Source: Tolypocladium sp. Sup5 PDA-1
Lineage: Eukaryota; Ascomycota; Sordariomycetes; Hypocreales; Ophiocordycipitaceae
Direction of reading: 5' to 3'
Assembly (NCBI GenBank): GCA_000750105.3
Contig: JPHH03000003.1
Location: 434,001 to 498,000 of the forward strand
Length of the DNA stretch: 64,000 bases
The notes below the pieces were generated by a model that saw nothing but the letters and a program-made list of their open reading frames with translations, ran no database searches and had not been told where the DNA came from. Made by a program: the position numbers and the translations under genes. Below are positions 8,837 to 22,200 of the stretch, piece by piece. How positions within the stretch are numbered: position 1 is the stretch's first letter; each line of letters opens with the position of its first letter.

Positions 8837-11335
8837 TCACTGAATGCCGTCTCCCCAGGCGTCGTCGTCGCCAATCTCGTAGTCCATGTCCACCTGGCGT
8901 TGCGACCGGGGCCGCTCAGGCTCGTCCTTCGAGCCCTCTTGCTCATAGCCCATGCCAGCCATGGCATCTTCAGACGAAGTCATCGTCGAGTCCTCCTGCG
9001 GCTTCTTTGCAGCCACAGGTGGCAGCGGCGAATTCACCCACGCCAGATCCAGCTTTCCCTCTACGCCAGACAGCTCCTTGCCGTGCAGGCTGTAGTAGAA
9101 CTTCTCGGCCGTCTTCCGATCCTGGAACGACACGTGCGTAACCGAAGGGGTAGTCTCAACAGACTCGAATTCGCCTAGGTTCTGCGTCAATGTTAGCTTT
9201 TGCTTCTCGTACAGTTGCTGGAAGTATTGACTTACCAAGAGGAAGTGGCGCAGCACTTCGTCCTTGTCCGCTGGCGTAAAGTCTACCCCGGTGACGGCCA
9301 GTTTCTTTGGCCGGTTGTCGAGCGAGAACTGGGCATAGGCAGCATGTCTGGCACCCTGGCCCCGAAACGAGCCACGGCCTCTGGGCGTGAATCCGCCGCC
9401 TCTGCCTCGGTAGCCTCGGCTTCCTCTGAACCCTCCGCGGGAACCAGCCATGCCACCGTCGTCTGCTGCGTTCGGGTCAATGCCGAGAATCTTGGCCTCC
9501 TGCTCCAATGCAGCAAGCTGCGCACGCAGCATATCGGTGCCCGAGGAACCGCCATTCGAGTCACCGCCGTTCTTCTCGGACAGCTTGGCTCGTAACCGCT
9601 CAGTCTCTTCCTGGTGCTTTGTGAGTAGATCTTGCTGCTGCTTCTCCAGTTCCTGGCGCTGGCGCTCCAACTCTACTTTCTTGTTTTCTCTGTCCTGATG
9701 CTGCTTCTGCGCCTCCTCTTGCCTTCTGTTGAACTCCTCCATGTCGACTTCCGGCTCGGGCTCGGGCTCCGTCATTTCGGAATTCGAGTTTCCGTTGAAC
9801 TTCGAGCCGTTGGCGCCATTATGAGGAGCGGAAGCGGGCGGAACATCCTTCTGATCCTTGTGCCAGAATACTTTGACGAAGCGGTTGTCGAAGATGACCT
9901 TTGGTGAACGGTACGCGTCGTTCGCAGCGGCCCACTTGTCAAATTTGACAATCGCCAGGTGCTTGTATGGCTGCATCGAGACTTCGACAATGTTGCCAAA
10001 CTGCGAGAAGAAGCCACGAACTTCGTCTTCGCTAAAGCTCTCCTCGGGTATGTTCTCTATCACAATCGTGCTCTTGGAGCGATCTTGGACTGGCCCTTCA
10101 GCTGAAAACGGCGCGCGCGCGCCGCCTTTGCGGCCACCGCGGTTGGCGTTGCCTCGACCTCTGCGGCCTCCTCGTCCCCTGTTCATGTCGCCATTGAAGG
10201 GGAACGGATTCACCTGGTTCGGTGGCGTCGACATTTGCATAGCAGCATCGTTGGGATCGTACTCTGATAATCTATCAGCCAAGCTCCAAGAAAGGTCAAG
10301 GCAGAGAGTAGGGACGGGATCGGGGTGACAGCCGGCAAGAGTTGTCGTTTGGACAGACCATCGCAAGTGGGTTCGCGAAGTGAAATGCGCTGGCATATTC
10401 ACTTCATGGGGTGGTGCTTTCACAGGGGGGATAAAATGGCAAAAGCCAGCTTACCTTGACCTCCTGATGCCGACGGAGGGACATAGATGGACTCGTTGCC
10501 GTGGTCGTACATGCACGTGCTCCCTCGAGAACAGTATCCTTTGGTATCGAAATCGCGGCACCGCCCCCTGCGCCGAGGCTGATTTCGCTGATTTCGTCCG
10601 CCGCCGAAGCCCTGCTGAGGGTAGTTGGACATCGCGGGAAAGGGCATTCCCATGGCCTGCATTTGCATTATTGCCTCCATGGGGTTGTTGGGGTCGAACT
10701 GCGGCATGCCTGGGGGCATGCCTGGCAGAGGAGCAGGCATATTAATGCCAGGGAAGCCTCGGTTGTCGTCCATTCCTCGTCGACCGCCTCGTCGAGGCTG
10801 CTTGTATGCCCGCTGCACGCCAGAGGCGTTGTATGGCTCTCCCGCATCGGCAAAGTCGGCTTGGTCGTCAAAGGCTCGCTTCCTCGAGCTACCCTGCGCT
10901 GGTGCGTTGACCTGCGCAGACTGGGATTCGAGTCCCGCAGGAGGCTGCTTCGGCGGCGGCGGGGCGCCAGGCACGTAGGATCTGTACTTGATCGCCTGAA
11001 AAACATCGTCGAGAAAAGCCTTTGGCTCTGTGGCAATAGAGGTCAGCAGGGGAACCCTCCGGTCAGGGGTCGCTGTAGGGGCACGCGAACCTTCCGTCAG
11101 GAAGTCAGGGATCTCCTGCTCGCAGAGCTTGCGCACAGCGTCCTCGTCGCCATCGTGCTTCAGCAGCGCAATCACATACTCGGCAAGGACATCGGAGTCG
11201 GCGTCAGATCTGTGGAAAGGTGTCAGCATCGAGGCGCAAGGACGTGGAGGGAGGGCAGCGTGTTGCGTACGTGTTTTCGATTCTCTTGACAATCCACGCC
11301 TTCAGCATCAGCGCATCCTCTTCGGCGAACAGCAT
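8837..11335 (-). CDS. RBM26/27-type RNA-binding protein (Rmn1-like; PWI-like, CCCH, RRM)
   Basis: Four exons on the minus strand: 11335-11271, 11209-10455, 10263-9236 and 9181-8837; total 730 residues. The N-terminus (MLFAEEDALMLKAWIVKRIE, then DADSDVLAEYVIALLKHD) matches the PWI-like fold of RBM26/RBM27. A proline/methionine- and RGG-rich linker precedes one CCCH finger (C-x8-C-x5-C-x3-H). Next come a canonical RRM (TIVIENIPEESFSEDEVRGF ... LAIVKFDKWAAA), a long Glu/Gln-rich coiled coil, an RG-rich patch and a second RRM-like fold near the C-terminus. The closest yeast counterpart is S. pombe Rmn1 of the MTREC nuclear RNA surveillance complex, so a nuclear RNA-decay or 3'-processing role is inferred. 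The start is set by the PWI-like domain. The third intron (9182-9235) is 54 nt, in frame and stop-free. Confidence 0.88.
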
Positions 11336-12114
11336 GATGGCGCAACGCGAGCCGTCCAAAGGGCCAGAGCGCGTCGGATCGTGCTGGCACCACGGACTAT
11401 TGCTCAGTCGCAAGCGGGGGTGCGCTCATGAGCCAGTGAATGCGGCGTGATGCTTGCGGTGTTGGTGTTGGCTGGTCCAAGGTGTTGGAAGTTGGATGAC
11501 CAGGGAACCTTTTTGGCTAGCGGCGGCTTTTGCGTCGAGGTCCGTTCGTTCAGCTGGTGGGACCTGGTCCCTGGGCGCTATAGTGTAGCCTAGCCCTGGC
11601 ACCTACTCGTACAGCTCTATCCTCCTACCCAATGCGCCAGCCCAGTCGTTGAGATGCCATCCAAGACGCAGGACGGAGCACGGATTCACTGTTCAACTGC
11701 CTTAAACTGACCAAGCTTATTTCAATAGACTTTTGTGACCATTTTTTATATCTTCTGAATCTCACGAGAATCCACGGGCCTACAGTGGCGCCTGGTGCCT
11801 TAGTGACGAACCTACGAATACGACAACCTGGAAGCATCACGGCACGCAGCGACAACTCATTCTTACGTGTTCCAATTCATCCGAGACGACATAACTACAT
11901 AGATGAAAAGCCAAATACAGCTTCCCTTGGTATTAGCCTCAACCCGGCATTCAGTTGTTGCCGGTTGGCTCGTCGTTCAACCAACCGCTTTTCATGCCCA
12001 GCGGAACTGCTCCCGGGGCCCAAGCAAGGGCCCCATATTTTCGCTAGCAGGCAGTTGACATTGTGTGCCCATTTTGGCACGAGACGTGATTCTATCGGCA
12101 TAAAAGGGAGCCCT
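11336..12114. other. Intergenic region between the RNA-binding gene 5' end and EF2 3' end
   Basis: No gene is seen. It holds the promoter of the minus-strand RNA-binding gene on its left and the 3' flank of EF2 on its right. One TACTCGTA octamer lies at 11604-11611. Confidence 0.5.
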
Positions 12115-14940
12115 TTACAGCTTGTCATAGTACTAGGGCACGTTAGTAAGTGGTCAAGGCGCCTACAGACTCGGACATGGTGACTTACGTTCTCAACACC
12201 CGGAACGTCGACCTTGATACCCTTGCGCTTACGCATCTCAGTGACGATCTGGCCGACCTTGGTGGTGCCGTCCAGAGGCGAACCACCAGGCAGGACCTGC
12301 CAGTGGTCGAACACGGACTGAGGGAAGGCCTGGCCGGAGGTGGCCGCGCGCAGGTCACCGTTGAAGCCGAAAGACTCCAGGACGGGCAGGTAAGCCTTGA
12401 TGTTGAACAGAGGAGTGCCAGGACGCTGCTCCTCGCCGAAGACGTGACCACGACGGCGGGTCAGGACACCGTACACGCCACCCATGGCCTGCTCGGGCAC
12501 CTGAATCTCGACCAGGTAGACGGGCTCAAGCAGAGCCGGGTCAGCCAACAGAGCCGAAGCGTACAGGACACGGCGAGCAGTGGGGATGAGCTGACCGCCA
12601 CCACGGTGGATAGCATCAGCGTGCAGGGTGACATCGAGGATGTTGAAGCGGATGGAGCGCATAGGCTCCTCGGCGACGGGACCCTCACGGGTGGCCCACT
12701 GGAAACCAGAGACGACGGAGTCCTTGATCTCGTTGAGGTACTGGACGGCCTTGGTCTGGTCAACAAGCAAGTTGGCACCGTTGCCGTCGGGACCGAAGGT
12801 CCAGATCTTCCGGGCATCGGTGACGTCCCAGCCGAAGTCGTCGGCCAGAACACGGGCACGGGCCTTGAAATCGTCACGGGCGCTGACCTTGCCAGCCTCA
12901 ATGGCAAGGGACAGGTCCTCCTCGATGGGCTCGGCAACCATGTACAGACGGTTGTGCTTGTTGGGGGACTTGGACAGGGCAGTGATGCTGGACTTGGACT
13001 GGACAGTCTCACGGTACTGGACGACGGGGTCCGAGATATTGAGGGGAACACCGGCGTGGTCCTCCTCGAGATCCTTCAAGCAAATCTCGAGATGCAGCTC
13101 ACCGGCACCGGCAACGACGTGCTCACCGGACGGGGAGGTGAAGGTCAGGACGCAAGGATCCGACTTGGACAGACGCTTGAGACCTTCCACCAGCTTGGGC
13201 AGGTCCTGGGCGTTCTTGACCTGGACGGAGCGCTGGACGACGGGGGAGACGGAGAACTTCATGACCTTGAGGTTGTGGGCGGTGTCGCTGGTAGTGAGGG
13301 TACCGGACTTGAGCAGGAACTGGTCAATGCCGACCAGTCCGACAATGTTACCAGCGGGCATGTCGTCGATGGGCTCGACCTTGCCGCCCATCATGAGGAC
13401 GGTTCGCTGGATGGCCTTGATGAAGAGGTCCTCCTTCTTGCCGGGGGTGTAGTTGGGGCCCTGGATGCGGACCTTGAGGCCGGAACGGACGGTACCGGAG
13501 AAGACACGACCGAAGGCGTAGAATCGGCCCTTGTCGGAGGTGGGCACCATCTTGGAGACGTAGAGCATGAGAGGGCCCTTGGGGTCGCAGTCGCGGATAC
13601 CAATGGCAGCCTCGTCATCGAGGGGACCCTCGTACAGCGTCTCGGCACGGTACCTCTGGGCGGTGACGGGAGAGGGCAGATGCAGGATCATCATCTCCAG
13701 CAGGGAGTCGGCAGCGGGCAGGAAGGTTCGCATGACAGCCTTGAGCAGCTGCTTGCCCTCCTTCTGCTTGTCGTCGACGCTCAGCTTGAGGTTGAGCTTC
13801 TCAAGGAGAGTGGCGGTCTCCTCCTTCTTGAAGTTCATGACGGCGGAGAAGATCTTGAAGATGGGGTCCAGGATGAACTGGTTGAAGGCACGCTCAAGGG
13901 GCTTGCCCTCGTAGTTGTCGGTCTTGGTCCACTTCTTGGTGTGGGGGTTGAAGAAGTTGTCGCCCTGTGAGATCAATGGTTAGTCTCGTCAATGTGTAGA
14001 GATGGACAGTGTGTGTGGTGGCTTACCCAAAGACGCTCCATCATCTTGTTCTTGTCAACACCAAACTTCTTGGCATATCGGACAGCGAACTGGCGGATGG
14101 TGAAGGCCCAGCCGTGCAGACCGGAACCGAAGGCAACGGTACCCTTGTAGGGGTAGACCTGGACGTCACCCAGGGTCTTGTCAAAGTAGGTGGAGATGAT
14201 GACGTTGACGGACTCGATGGTTCGCGAGAAGGACTGGTACAGATCCTCCTTGGAGACCTGGAGCTCGAGAAGAGCGCGATCGACCTTGTTGATGATGATG
14301 ACGGGCTTGATACGCTCACCGAGAGCCTGTCGGAGCACAGTCTCGGTCTGGACGCAGACACCCTCGACGGTGTCGACGACGACAAGGGCACCATCCGTGA
14401 CACGGAGAGCAGCAGTGACTTCAGAGGAGAAATCAACGTGACCCGGCGAGTCAATGAGGTTGATCAGGAAGTCCTGGCCATCGGTCTTCTGGCCCACGAT
14501 GTCCTTGATGTCCTCGGGGTCGTCGAGGTGACCGTACAGGGAGATGGCGGTCGACTTGATGGTGATACCACGCTCCTGCTCGTCGGCACGAGTATCCGTC
14601 GCTCGAGCATCACCAGCCTTTGCGGTGGAGATGATACCGGCCTTGGCCAGGAGGGAGTCGGTCAAGGTGGACTTTCCGTGATCGACGTGGGCAATGACGG
14701 ACATGTTTCGGACATTGCAGGGCTTGTCCATGAGGAGGCGGACCTCATCGACGGTGAAGCTATCATGAGGAAGACACAGGTTAGCGACTGGGCCTAGGAC
14801 AACTTAACTCCGAGCGGGGTACTCTATGCACAAGCCACGACCGTCGCCAGCGATGCGACGATGCTGGAGCGCCCAACAACCCCATGGCGGCGGAGAGCAA
14901 GAGGAATTCTTCAAGTAGAGACGGAAACTTACTTGACCAT
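12115..14940 (-). CDS. eft2: Translation elongation factor 2
   Basis: Four exons: 14940-14933, 14759-14027, 13964-12189 and 12132-12115. The product is 844 residues, close to the usual fungal EF2 length. EF2 is the GTPase that translocates peptidyl-tRNA on the cytosolic ribosome. The GTPase motifs are all present: AHVDHGKST (P-loop), RGITI, DSPGH and NKVD. Domain IV contains LHADAIHRGGGQ with the histidine that is modified to diphthamide. The first coding exon is only 8 nt (ATG GTC AA), and joining to 14759 restores the conserved start MVNFTVDEVR. The last exon encodes just YYDKL and the stop, the conserved EF2 C-terminus. The symbol follows yeast usage. A 606-codon antisense ORF over exon 3 is a codon-bias shadow. 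Confidence 0.98.
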
Positions 14941-16204
14941 CTTGGCGGTGTTGCTGCGATGACCTTGCTATGTGATTTTGGGTAGAAAAATCTGGTGATG
15001 TCGAGCAAAGCGGGGTTGAAGATTTTCACCCCGCGCTCAGTGGCTTGCGAACGAGACAACAATCAGAGGGACGAAGCCTCTAAAATTCTCGGGATGCGGC
15101 TCGAAGTGACGAAGCAAAGAGAGACAGCGAGAGGGTCACTGTCGCTCTTAAAGACGTCCCTTGGTAATCGGGTGGGCTGAGGTTGGGAGGAGGAGAAAAA
15201 GGTCGAGGGGGTGGAGGAAGAGAGAGGGAGGAGAGTTTCTGCGACAACAGACAGAGCTGGGTGCTGCTAGTGTTAGTGCTGGGCTGGGAAAGGCTTTTGC
15301 TGTGGCCTGTCGCCCAGTGAGAGCGCTGCCATGCGGGAAAAAAAAAATTGGGCAGGTGGGGCAGAGGGAAAACCCCTCCAGCGTCGTAGCGGCAGCAGGC
15401 CACTGAGCTGTTGAGCAACAGCGCATCCAGTGCGCTGAGGTGTCCATGATTTTTTCGCCGCCCAGTGTGAGTGTGGGTTTGCAACGAGCCCGGGCCTGCT
15501 GTGCACTGGTTGCAGGGCAACAACCCTCCACCCACCTCGCGCCATCGCGAGCTGCCCCTCACTTGGCGTCCCTCCTGATGCGCGCTGAGCGGGCACTGCC
15601 ATACAAGACACTACCAAAGAGTACATTGAGCTGTGCGTATCGGGAGCTCGGTGCTTGTCGTCAACACTCACATCGAGGGTCATCCGAGAACATGGTGCAA
15701 TGCGCACAAGTCATCCAATGAGCACCCTTTCGCCGGCTGACTCTACGAGTAGCCACTGTCCTCTGTGGCCATGCTGCTTCTCGCCATCGCAGCCTGATGT
15801 CTCCTCAGAGGCGTCCCTCCCTGGTGGCAATGGCAGCTTGGCTCCAGCTCTTTGATACCCACACCACACCAGCAGCCTCTGCCAGAAGCACACTTGCGCA
15901 CCCAATTATTAGAGACGCAGACATTGGCTCGTTCCCGATGCTGGCAGCACAGCTCTGGACCCAGTTCCCGGTTTCTGTCTCCGCCACTGCCGGCTGTCGA
16001 GCTTTGTCAGCCGTGTAACCGTAGCACACCACCATCGACAACCTCGAGGCTGAACGATACGCTCGTCTATTGACTCATATGCATAGGGACTGTACACCAA
16101 TACTATACAGTTCAAATCACACCTTCTATATACTACCATTTGCCTCCCATAAAACGCCTCGCTCGGCCCCAAACCGTGACTCACGCCGCAGCTCACCTGG
16201 CGCC
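14941..16204. other. EF2 promoter region and Csf1 3' flank
   Basis: No gene is seen. It contains the polypyrimidine tract listed separately, GA-rich runs and a TACGAGTA octamer at 15744-15751. The right end is the 3'UTR of Csf1. Confidence 0.55.
15182..15236 (-). promoter_or_regulatory. Polypyrimidine promoter tract of EF2
   Basis: On the EF2 coding strand this is an almost continuous C/T run about 240-300 bp upstream of the start codon. Such CT-blocks are typical of strongly transcribed fungal genes (translation factors, glycolytic genes). The function is inferred from composition and position. Confidence 0.5.
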
Positions 16205-19200
16205 TCATGATGACCCCAAGATTCGAGAATAAGCATCTTCCACCTCCCCGGCCAGCTCCAGCAGCGACACAATGACAATCTGGTGAGTCAAGTTGGGCAG
16301 CTTGTCCCTGTGTAGTCCGATCCATTCCAGAGGTGGCGTTGCCTCTCCCATGTCCCGGAGCTGCGGCGTCTCGATGATGGGCGGCTCCAGCGCCAGGTAG
16401 TCGTACTTGGACTGCGGCACGTTGACCTCGGCCGTGATCTTTTGCTGCCCGCCCTCCTTCTGCCCCCCTTCCGTCTCCGGCACCCCCGTGATCTTGACCG
16501 CAGTCATCGGCAGCTGCCGGCCCCACGTCTGCTCCAGCGACTTTGAATGGTTTGCCCACATGCCGCGGATGTAGCTGACCCGTGAGTAGTTCCATCCCAC
16601 TTCCACCTTGCCCTCGAAGGCGCTCTTGAATATGTAGTCGATGTGGTTGCTGTTCGGCGCCTGCCACGTCTCCATCACCGCCTCCACCCGAGGCACCTTC
16701 AAGATTGTGCCTCCTCGAGACCCTGTCGAGCGCAGCACCACATCCTCCACCGTCATCTCGCTGAGCGTCTTGGGTGCCTCGACGTTCCTCACGCCCGCCA
16801 AGCCGATCCGGAGCTGGCCCAGCGTCATTCGGAGAATGCTGTGTATGCGTCTCTGTTCGACGCAGGCCGCAAACCTCGCGTAGGCATTCAGAGCCTCCAT
16901 CTTAAAGACTTGATGGTCAGAGAAGGTGCTAGGGAATACTCCCAGGTTCAAGGCCTTGAGTGTCACCACGACGTCTGTGTCGAGCGATATAGGAGACTTG
17001 GCCATGGTGTCGTCCTCGGGTAGTTTCGGCACCGACGGAGAGGGCTGGGAGAAGTTTCGCGGCGTGATCGACTTCCGCTTCATAAACTTCTCAAGCTCCC
17101 GCAGAGACGACTCGAAGTTTTCCTTCCTCTCCTGGATGAGCTTCTGTACGGCCTGATACAGCGCGACAACCTGCGCTGCCGATGTTGTCGTTCCGAAGAC
17201 CTGCACTGCGTCGCCGTCAAAGATCGCGACTAGTCGGTCTCCCCTCCCGTCACGCCCCTCCCGTACGTTGTACATCACAAACTCCAGGGACGTAATATCT
17301 GCCACCAGGAAGGCCTGATAATCGAACGCGGCCTTGATGCGCAGCGCGTTAAATGCCAAAGACGCTTGAACCAACGGAGTCTCGTTCAAGGCTTCCTCTC
17401 GCTTGGGCCATTGGATGGACGAGCGCAACCTGAAGTCTTGCAGGGCTACAAAGCCGCTCAGTCGGCCTGTGCAGTCAATGCCAATCTTGCCAAACCCCAG
17501 ACAGAGATTTTGCTCCCAATCTGATGTCTTCTTTGACGACACCCAGAAATCGTTGATTTCGAACACTGACTTGCCGATAGCTTGACCGAGGTCGACACTG
17601 ACGTCGAGAGCAGCGATGGATATTGTGGCCGTCCAAGGGAACGCGGCCGTGGCAGCAACCTGCTGGTAGCGCTGAACAAGATGGCCCTGCGACGTCTCCG
17701 TCTCCAACTTTGCGACCGGAGCCAGCGATGCATGGCGCAAGTCTTCAGGGTACCAGATCTCCCGGAAAAGCAGGAAGTCCTGGACTTGTTTGGCGTTGAT
17801 CGACACCTTCATCGGGCTCACCTTCAGAATGGCAGACACGCCGCTTGTGCCGCTGACGTGCTTGCTGTTCATGAACGACAACGTCACCGTGTCAACCTCA
17901 AAGCTTGCCGTCGACTCCCTCGAGTAGACGTGCTGTACCGAGGCTAGGGGCTTGGTGAGAGTCCCAGAGATGGCAAAGAAGTTTCCTTGCTCCTGTGATG
18001 TCACCGTGTTGATTGTAAAGTAGACATTATCGAAACACGTCGTTGCGGCTACACGAGCAATGGGCTGACAGCTCAAGGAGAACTCTTGCCTGCAGATGCG
18101 CAGGCCAAGGTTGAGCCGTAATCGGCCCAACACTGCGCTCGGGTCTGCGGTGAGGATATTATCCTCATCTCCAGTCTTCTCCGGCTTTAGCTTCGGCTGT
18201 GCTGGATTCGGCGGTCGTTCGTCCTTGGGGTCGTCGCTGACAACCTTCTTTACACTCGACATGATGTCCAGAATGAGGGGAACAACTGACGGGTACAGGA
18301 TATTGCTTGACGCATCAATCTTGACCTCGCCGTACAGAGAGGGATCTTCGTTGCCATTGTCTCTGTACTCGGCTTTCCATGCTAGGCCAGGGCTGCGTAG
18401 CACAGCTCCGCTCCCGGAGTCGTCCGCGTTGAACTGGCCGTATTTCCCGGCCAAAGACGGGCGGCCATACGTGGCGGCAGGCGAGGTATTATTGCCACTG
18501 ATCTTGCTTGAAACGTACACGACGGCACCTGCAAAATCGGCATCAATGAGCAGGCTTTCCAATCGCTTGTTTCCAAACAAGCTTCGCTGTCGCTGGACAG
18601 TTGGGGGTTCGTCCGGCTTCTTAGTGGCCGTCGTCCCAGTTGTCCACTGCGCCGACGCCTTCTGCACATTTTTCATCGACAAGGATATGGACTGCACAAG
18701 ATTTGCCGCAGGCACAATAAAGCCCGAGGTTAGTCGGAGGTCCAGGGACTCGCCCGTTGCTTGGAATGCCATCCGGCGTGCCTCCGCAGTTGACACGTAT
18801 GCCACGTTGAAGATGACTTCTGGGAGAAGGGCGGAGTGCATCGATCGCAAATTCTTGTCTTGGCCTGGCGGGACCGTCTGAAGCTGAAGGTTTCCGATGG
18901 TAAGCCTCGCGGACTTTCTCGTCTTGGTGCCAAATTCGATCATCTTGATCGACAGCACCAGGTCCTCCTTGGTAGAGTCTTGATCCTTTGATTCATCTGC
19001 AACGTCCCAGCAGACTCGGATGTTTCGTAGCTCGAATTGGTATAACACTGATGCCAATACAGAGTCCAGGATGTCCGCCTCCTCGTCCACTTCCTCGTTG
19101 TCGTTGACGGTGATCCGCGGTTTAGACTGCCTCAACTTCCGTAAATACTCCAGTTCTCTGGACGTGTCCAGATCCTTGATCTTCGCCCCCAGGTAGCCCA

Positions 19201-22200
19201 CGACGTCGACAACAGTTGAGACCGTCTCCGGTGATAGGTTGATATCCAAGCCGTCGCTGCGGAAATTGAAGTGCCAGTCTTCCCTCCCGTCGCCCCCGCG
19301 TCTGGAGCTGGCAGAGACTGTAACACTAGCTCCCAGACTACCGCACGATCTCATGGAGTCTTTTCCCCCTCTGCGGATGTCGAGGCCAATCTGCCGCAAG
19401 TTCACGTGCAGATCTGGATATTTCAGAGCCGGGCCGCTGGAATCTAGTCGGTTGCATGCTTGCAGGTACACCTTGTCCAGCGAGAACAGGATCTGAGCCG
19501 TGGGCTCGGCCTTCGACGTCAATGATGTCTTGGCAAATATTCGCAGACCAGCAAGTGTCAGGTGGACATTGTATGCCAAGTTTGTGCGCGGCGCACGGGT
19601 TTCCGTGGGCGTTGACGGTTGACTCGTTCCGAAAATGTCGACGATGTGCCCCTGTATGATTTTCGTCTGGTGCTGCACTTCCTGGATGGCACTGGACACC
19701 TGCGGTCGATTAAGTGCCGCAAGCAAACTATAGATTGCAGAGGCATCTAGCTGAATGACTTCAACGGAGGATAGAACGTCCAGGACGTGTCCTGAGCCGT
19801 TCGTTTGGCTCCTTATACGCCCATTCGTGGGCGGAATTTGCAGGAGAGAAATGCTTTGAGGCTCATTTTTAACGTTGATCTGCATCTCATGCGAATTTTC
19901 CTTGATGTCGAAGTCGAATATAAGTTCTTTGCCAAAATTTGCGGCGCACGAGGCTCTCGCCACGACCCCAGAGATTTTGTAGGTCAACGACTGCAGGAGG
20001 GGAATGCTGATGGTGTACCGATCTAGGAACATGGCGGTGTTAATCCTGACTTTGGAAAGCCGATCGACCATCTTAACGGGCTCTGGAGTTTTTGGCGAGG
20101 CAGGGAGCTGGCCCTTGAGGCGGTATAGTTGGGCCACCTCATCCCTGATGAGCAGGTCGAGAATTTCCAGCAAGACGATTGGATCCTGTTTTACGGCGAG
20201 CGACAGGCTTTGACTGCTTGCTGTTGACTTAATTGCGCGCAATGAGGCCTCCTCGGTCTCTTGTAGCTCGTGCGACAGGAAGACACTCGGCTGCCGAAGT
20301 TGGTACATCCCAAGAAGTTGCGAGTGGCTGTGCAGTCTTGACGTGACTGCATTGCAATTCAACATCAAGCTCGCAGAGTCTGCACTCTCGCCAGCGTTGT
20401 ACACCAAAACGGATGCCTTGAGCCCGTCGCTCAATGTTTTTGAAATGAGGTTCACGGTTTCCAGGTCGACAGACCCTTTCACCACCTCAAGCACGACGTG
20501 CAATGCGGAAGAGGGCTTGCTTTGTGGCTCGACATGCAGTTTGGCTGGCTTAGGCTTGTTTGTGCTTTGCACTTGGTTTCGGTTGTAGAGCCGCAGAACA
20601 TCGTCTGCCAACTCACACAGCTCCCAGTTCAAGTGAACAGCCACTTCGCCACAGCACATGTTCAGAACCGTGAGGGGGCCGTCAAAGTCTGGCATCTCCG
20701 GAAGAATGTCCTTTGAGCCAGATGGCTTCGTCTCAACCCTGGCATTGAGATCAAGGAACCCGATGTGGTTTTGTTTCGGCCCTGGATCCAGCACAAAGCG
20801 CATCTCTCCCAGGTGACACGCCCCAAGAAGAGGGTGCTCGTTTTGAGCTTTCGTTTCGATCCCTTTCATATTCCCAAAGATGTTCTTCAGCAACACTGAA
20901 GTTGAAGGGTCCTCCAGGTCCCAGCTCCGCCACCGCTGGAAAGCGGCTATCACCAACTCGGCAGCATCCATAGGAACAACAGTCGACGCGTCCTTGCAAT
21001 CGTTCAGCAATGCGGCGCTTTGGCGGCTTCCCATAGTTGACCAAATCTGACGAAGTCGCATGATTAATTTCCATGAATCGAATGTTCGCAGATGTTCGTG
21101 AGCCGATCTCAGGACAGCAGACGGCCGAATGAGAAATGAAGGGTCGTTGGTCGACTGCCCTTCCTCCAGGAGATGGTATGTCAAATACTTGACACGGTTA
21201 CTGTGGCGAGAGGTAGTCTCGGACAGAAGGCGCTCGAGATCTGACGCCACGCTTCCTGTCCGATGTATGAGAGATGCCAAATACTCGATCTTGCCTGACG
21301 CAGTGCTGCCGGCGATAGAACCAATATCTGCGTCAAAGTACGTGATATCCTTCTCACCCAGGGATACCATGACATTGTCAATTTCGACCATGACGGCTGC
21401 TTGAGGGCTGTGCATCGATGACAAGCGTTCGGATGCGGAGATTTCCGCAGATTTGAGGCGAAAGTGAAGCGACGTCCTGGAAATCTTGGAATCGCTACCC
21501 TCGGTGACAGTCCGCGTGACCAGCGCAACCTTTGATATTCGCACATCATATTGATCGTGTTCCTCTTGCGAGTCGTCTGGAGAGTCTAATGTCGATGAAT
21601 TCAGGAAGCGTATGTTTGCCTTTGGTAGCCTCACGAGCAAATCCTGTATCTTGCCGTGCACATGCCCCTGCTTCTTGGAACTAAAAATCTCGCCCACGGC
21701 ACCAACCTGAAGGGAATCAAGGATGTCTTCAGGCTCGCTGGGCTGCAATGCTGCTAGAAGCGAGGTAGCATGTCGAATTGCCTCTGGGCTGATGAAGGCG
21801 GTTATCCCAGAAGGAAACTCGACGAGCGCACTTGCATGCGCGTGCTCCTCGCTGAGGTCATGCGGATCAATGTCGTCCAGATTCGCCGCCATTCGCCCAA
21901 AAATGTCGTCGTGGTCCTCCTCCTGAATGCCTGGAAAGGCAGCATCACGAGTATCCGCACGAACGCTCTCCAAGGGAAAGTGCGGGGCGAAGTACTGGCT
22001 TGAGAAAGCAACAGAAGAGTGGTCGTGGGTGTCCTTTGTATTGTGGTCTGCGGCTGCACTATAGAATGCCGAGTGGTGACCAGTTGACGCTGAAGCGTCT
22101 CTTCGTTCGGCTGGGGGCCGAAGTCTGTCACGAGAAGTCGAGGCAGCCGACAGGCCATTCCCATGCCTTGGCTTCGTGTAGGTCCCGCCACGGCTTCGTA

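Noticed and set aside
12150..13970. 606-codon plus-strand ORF
   Set aside because: Exactly antisense to EF2 exon 3; Asp/Leu/Gly/Val-rich composition is the shadow of EF2 codon bias, with no domain.
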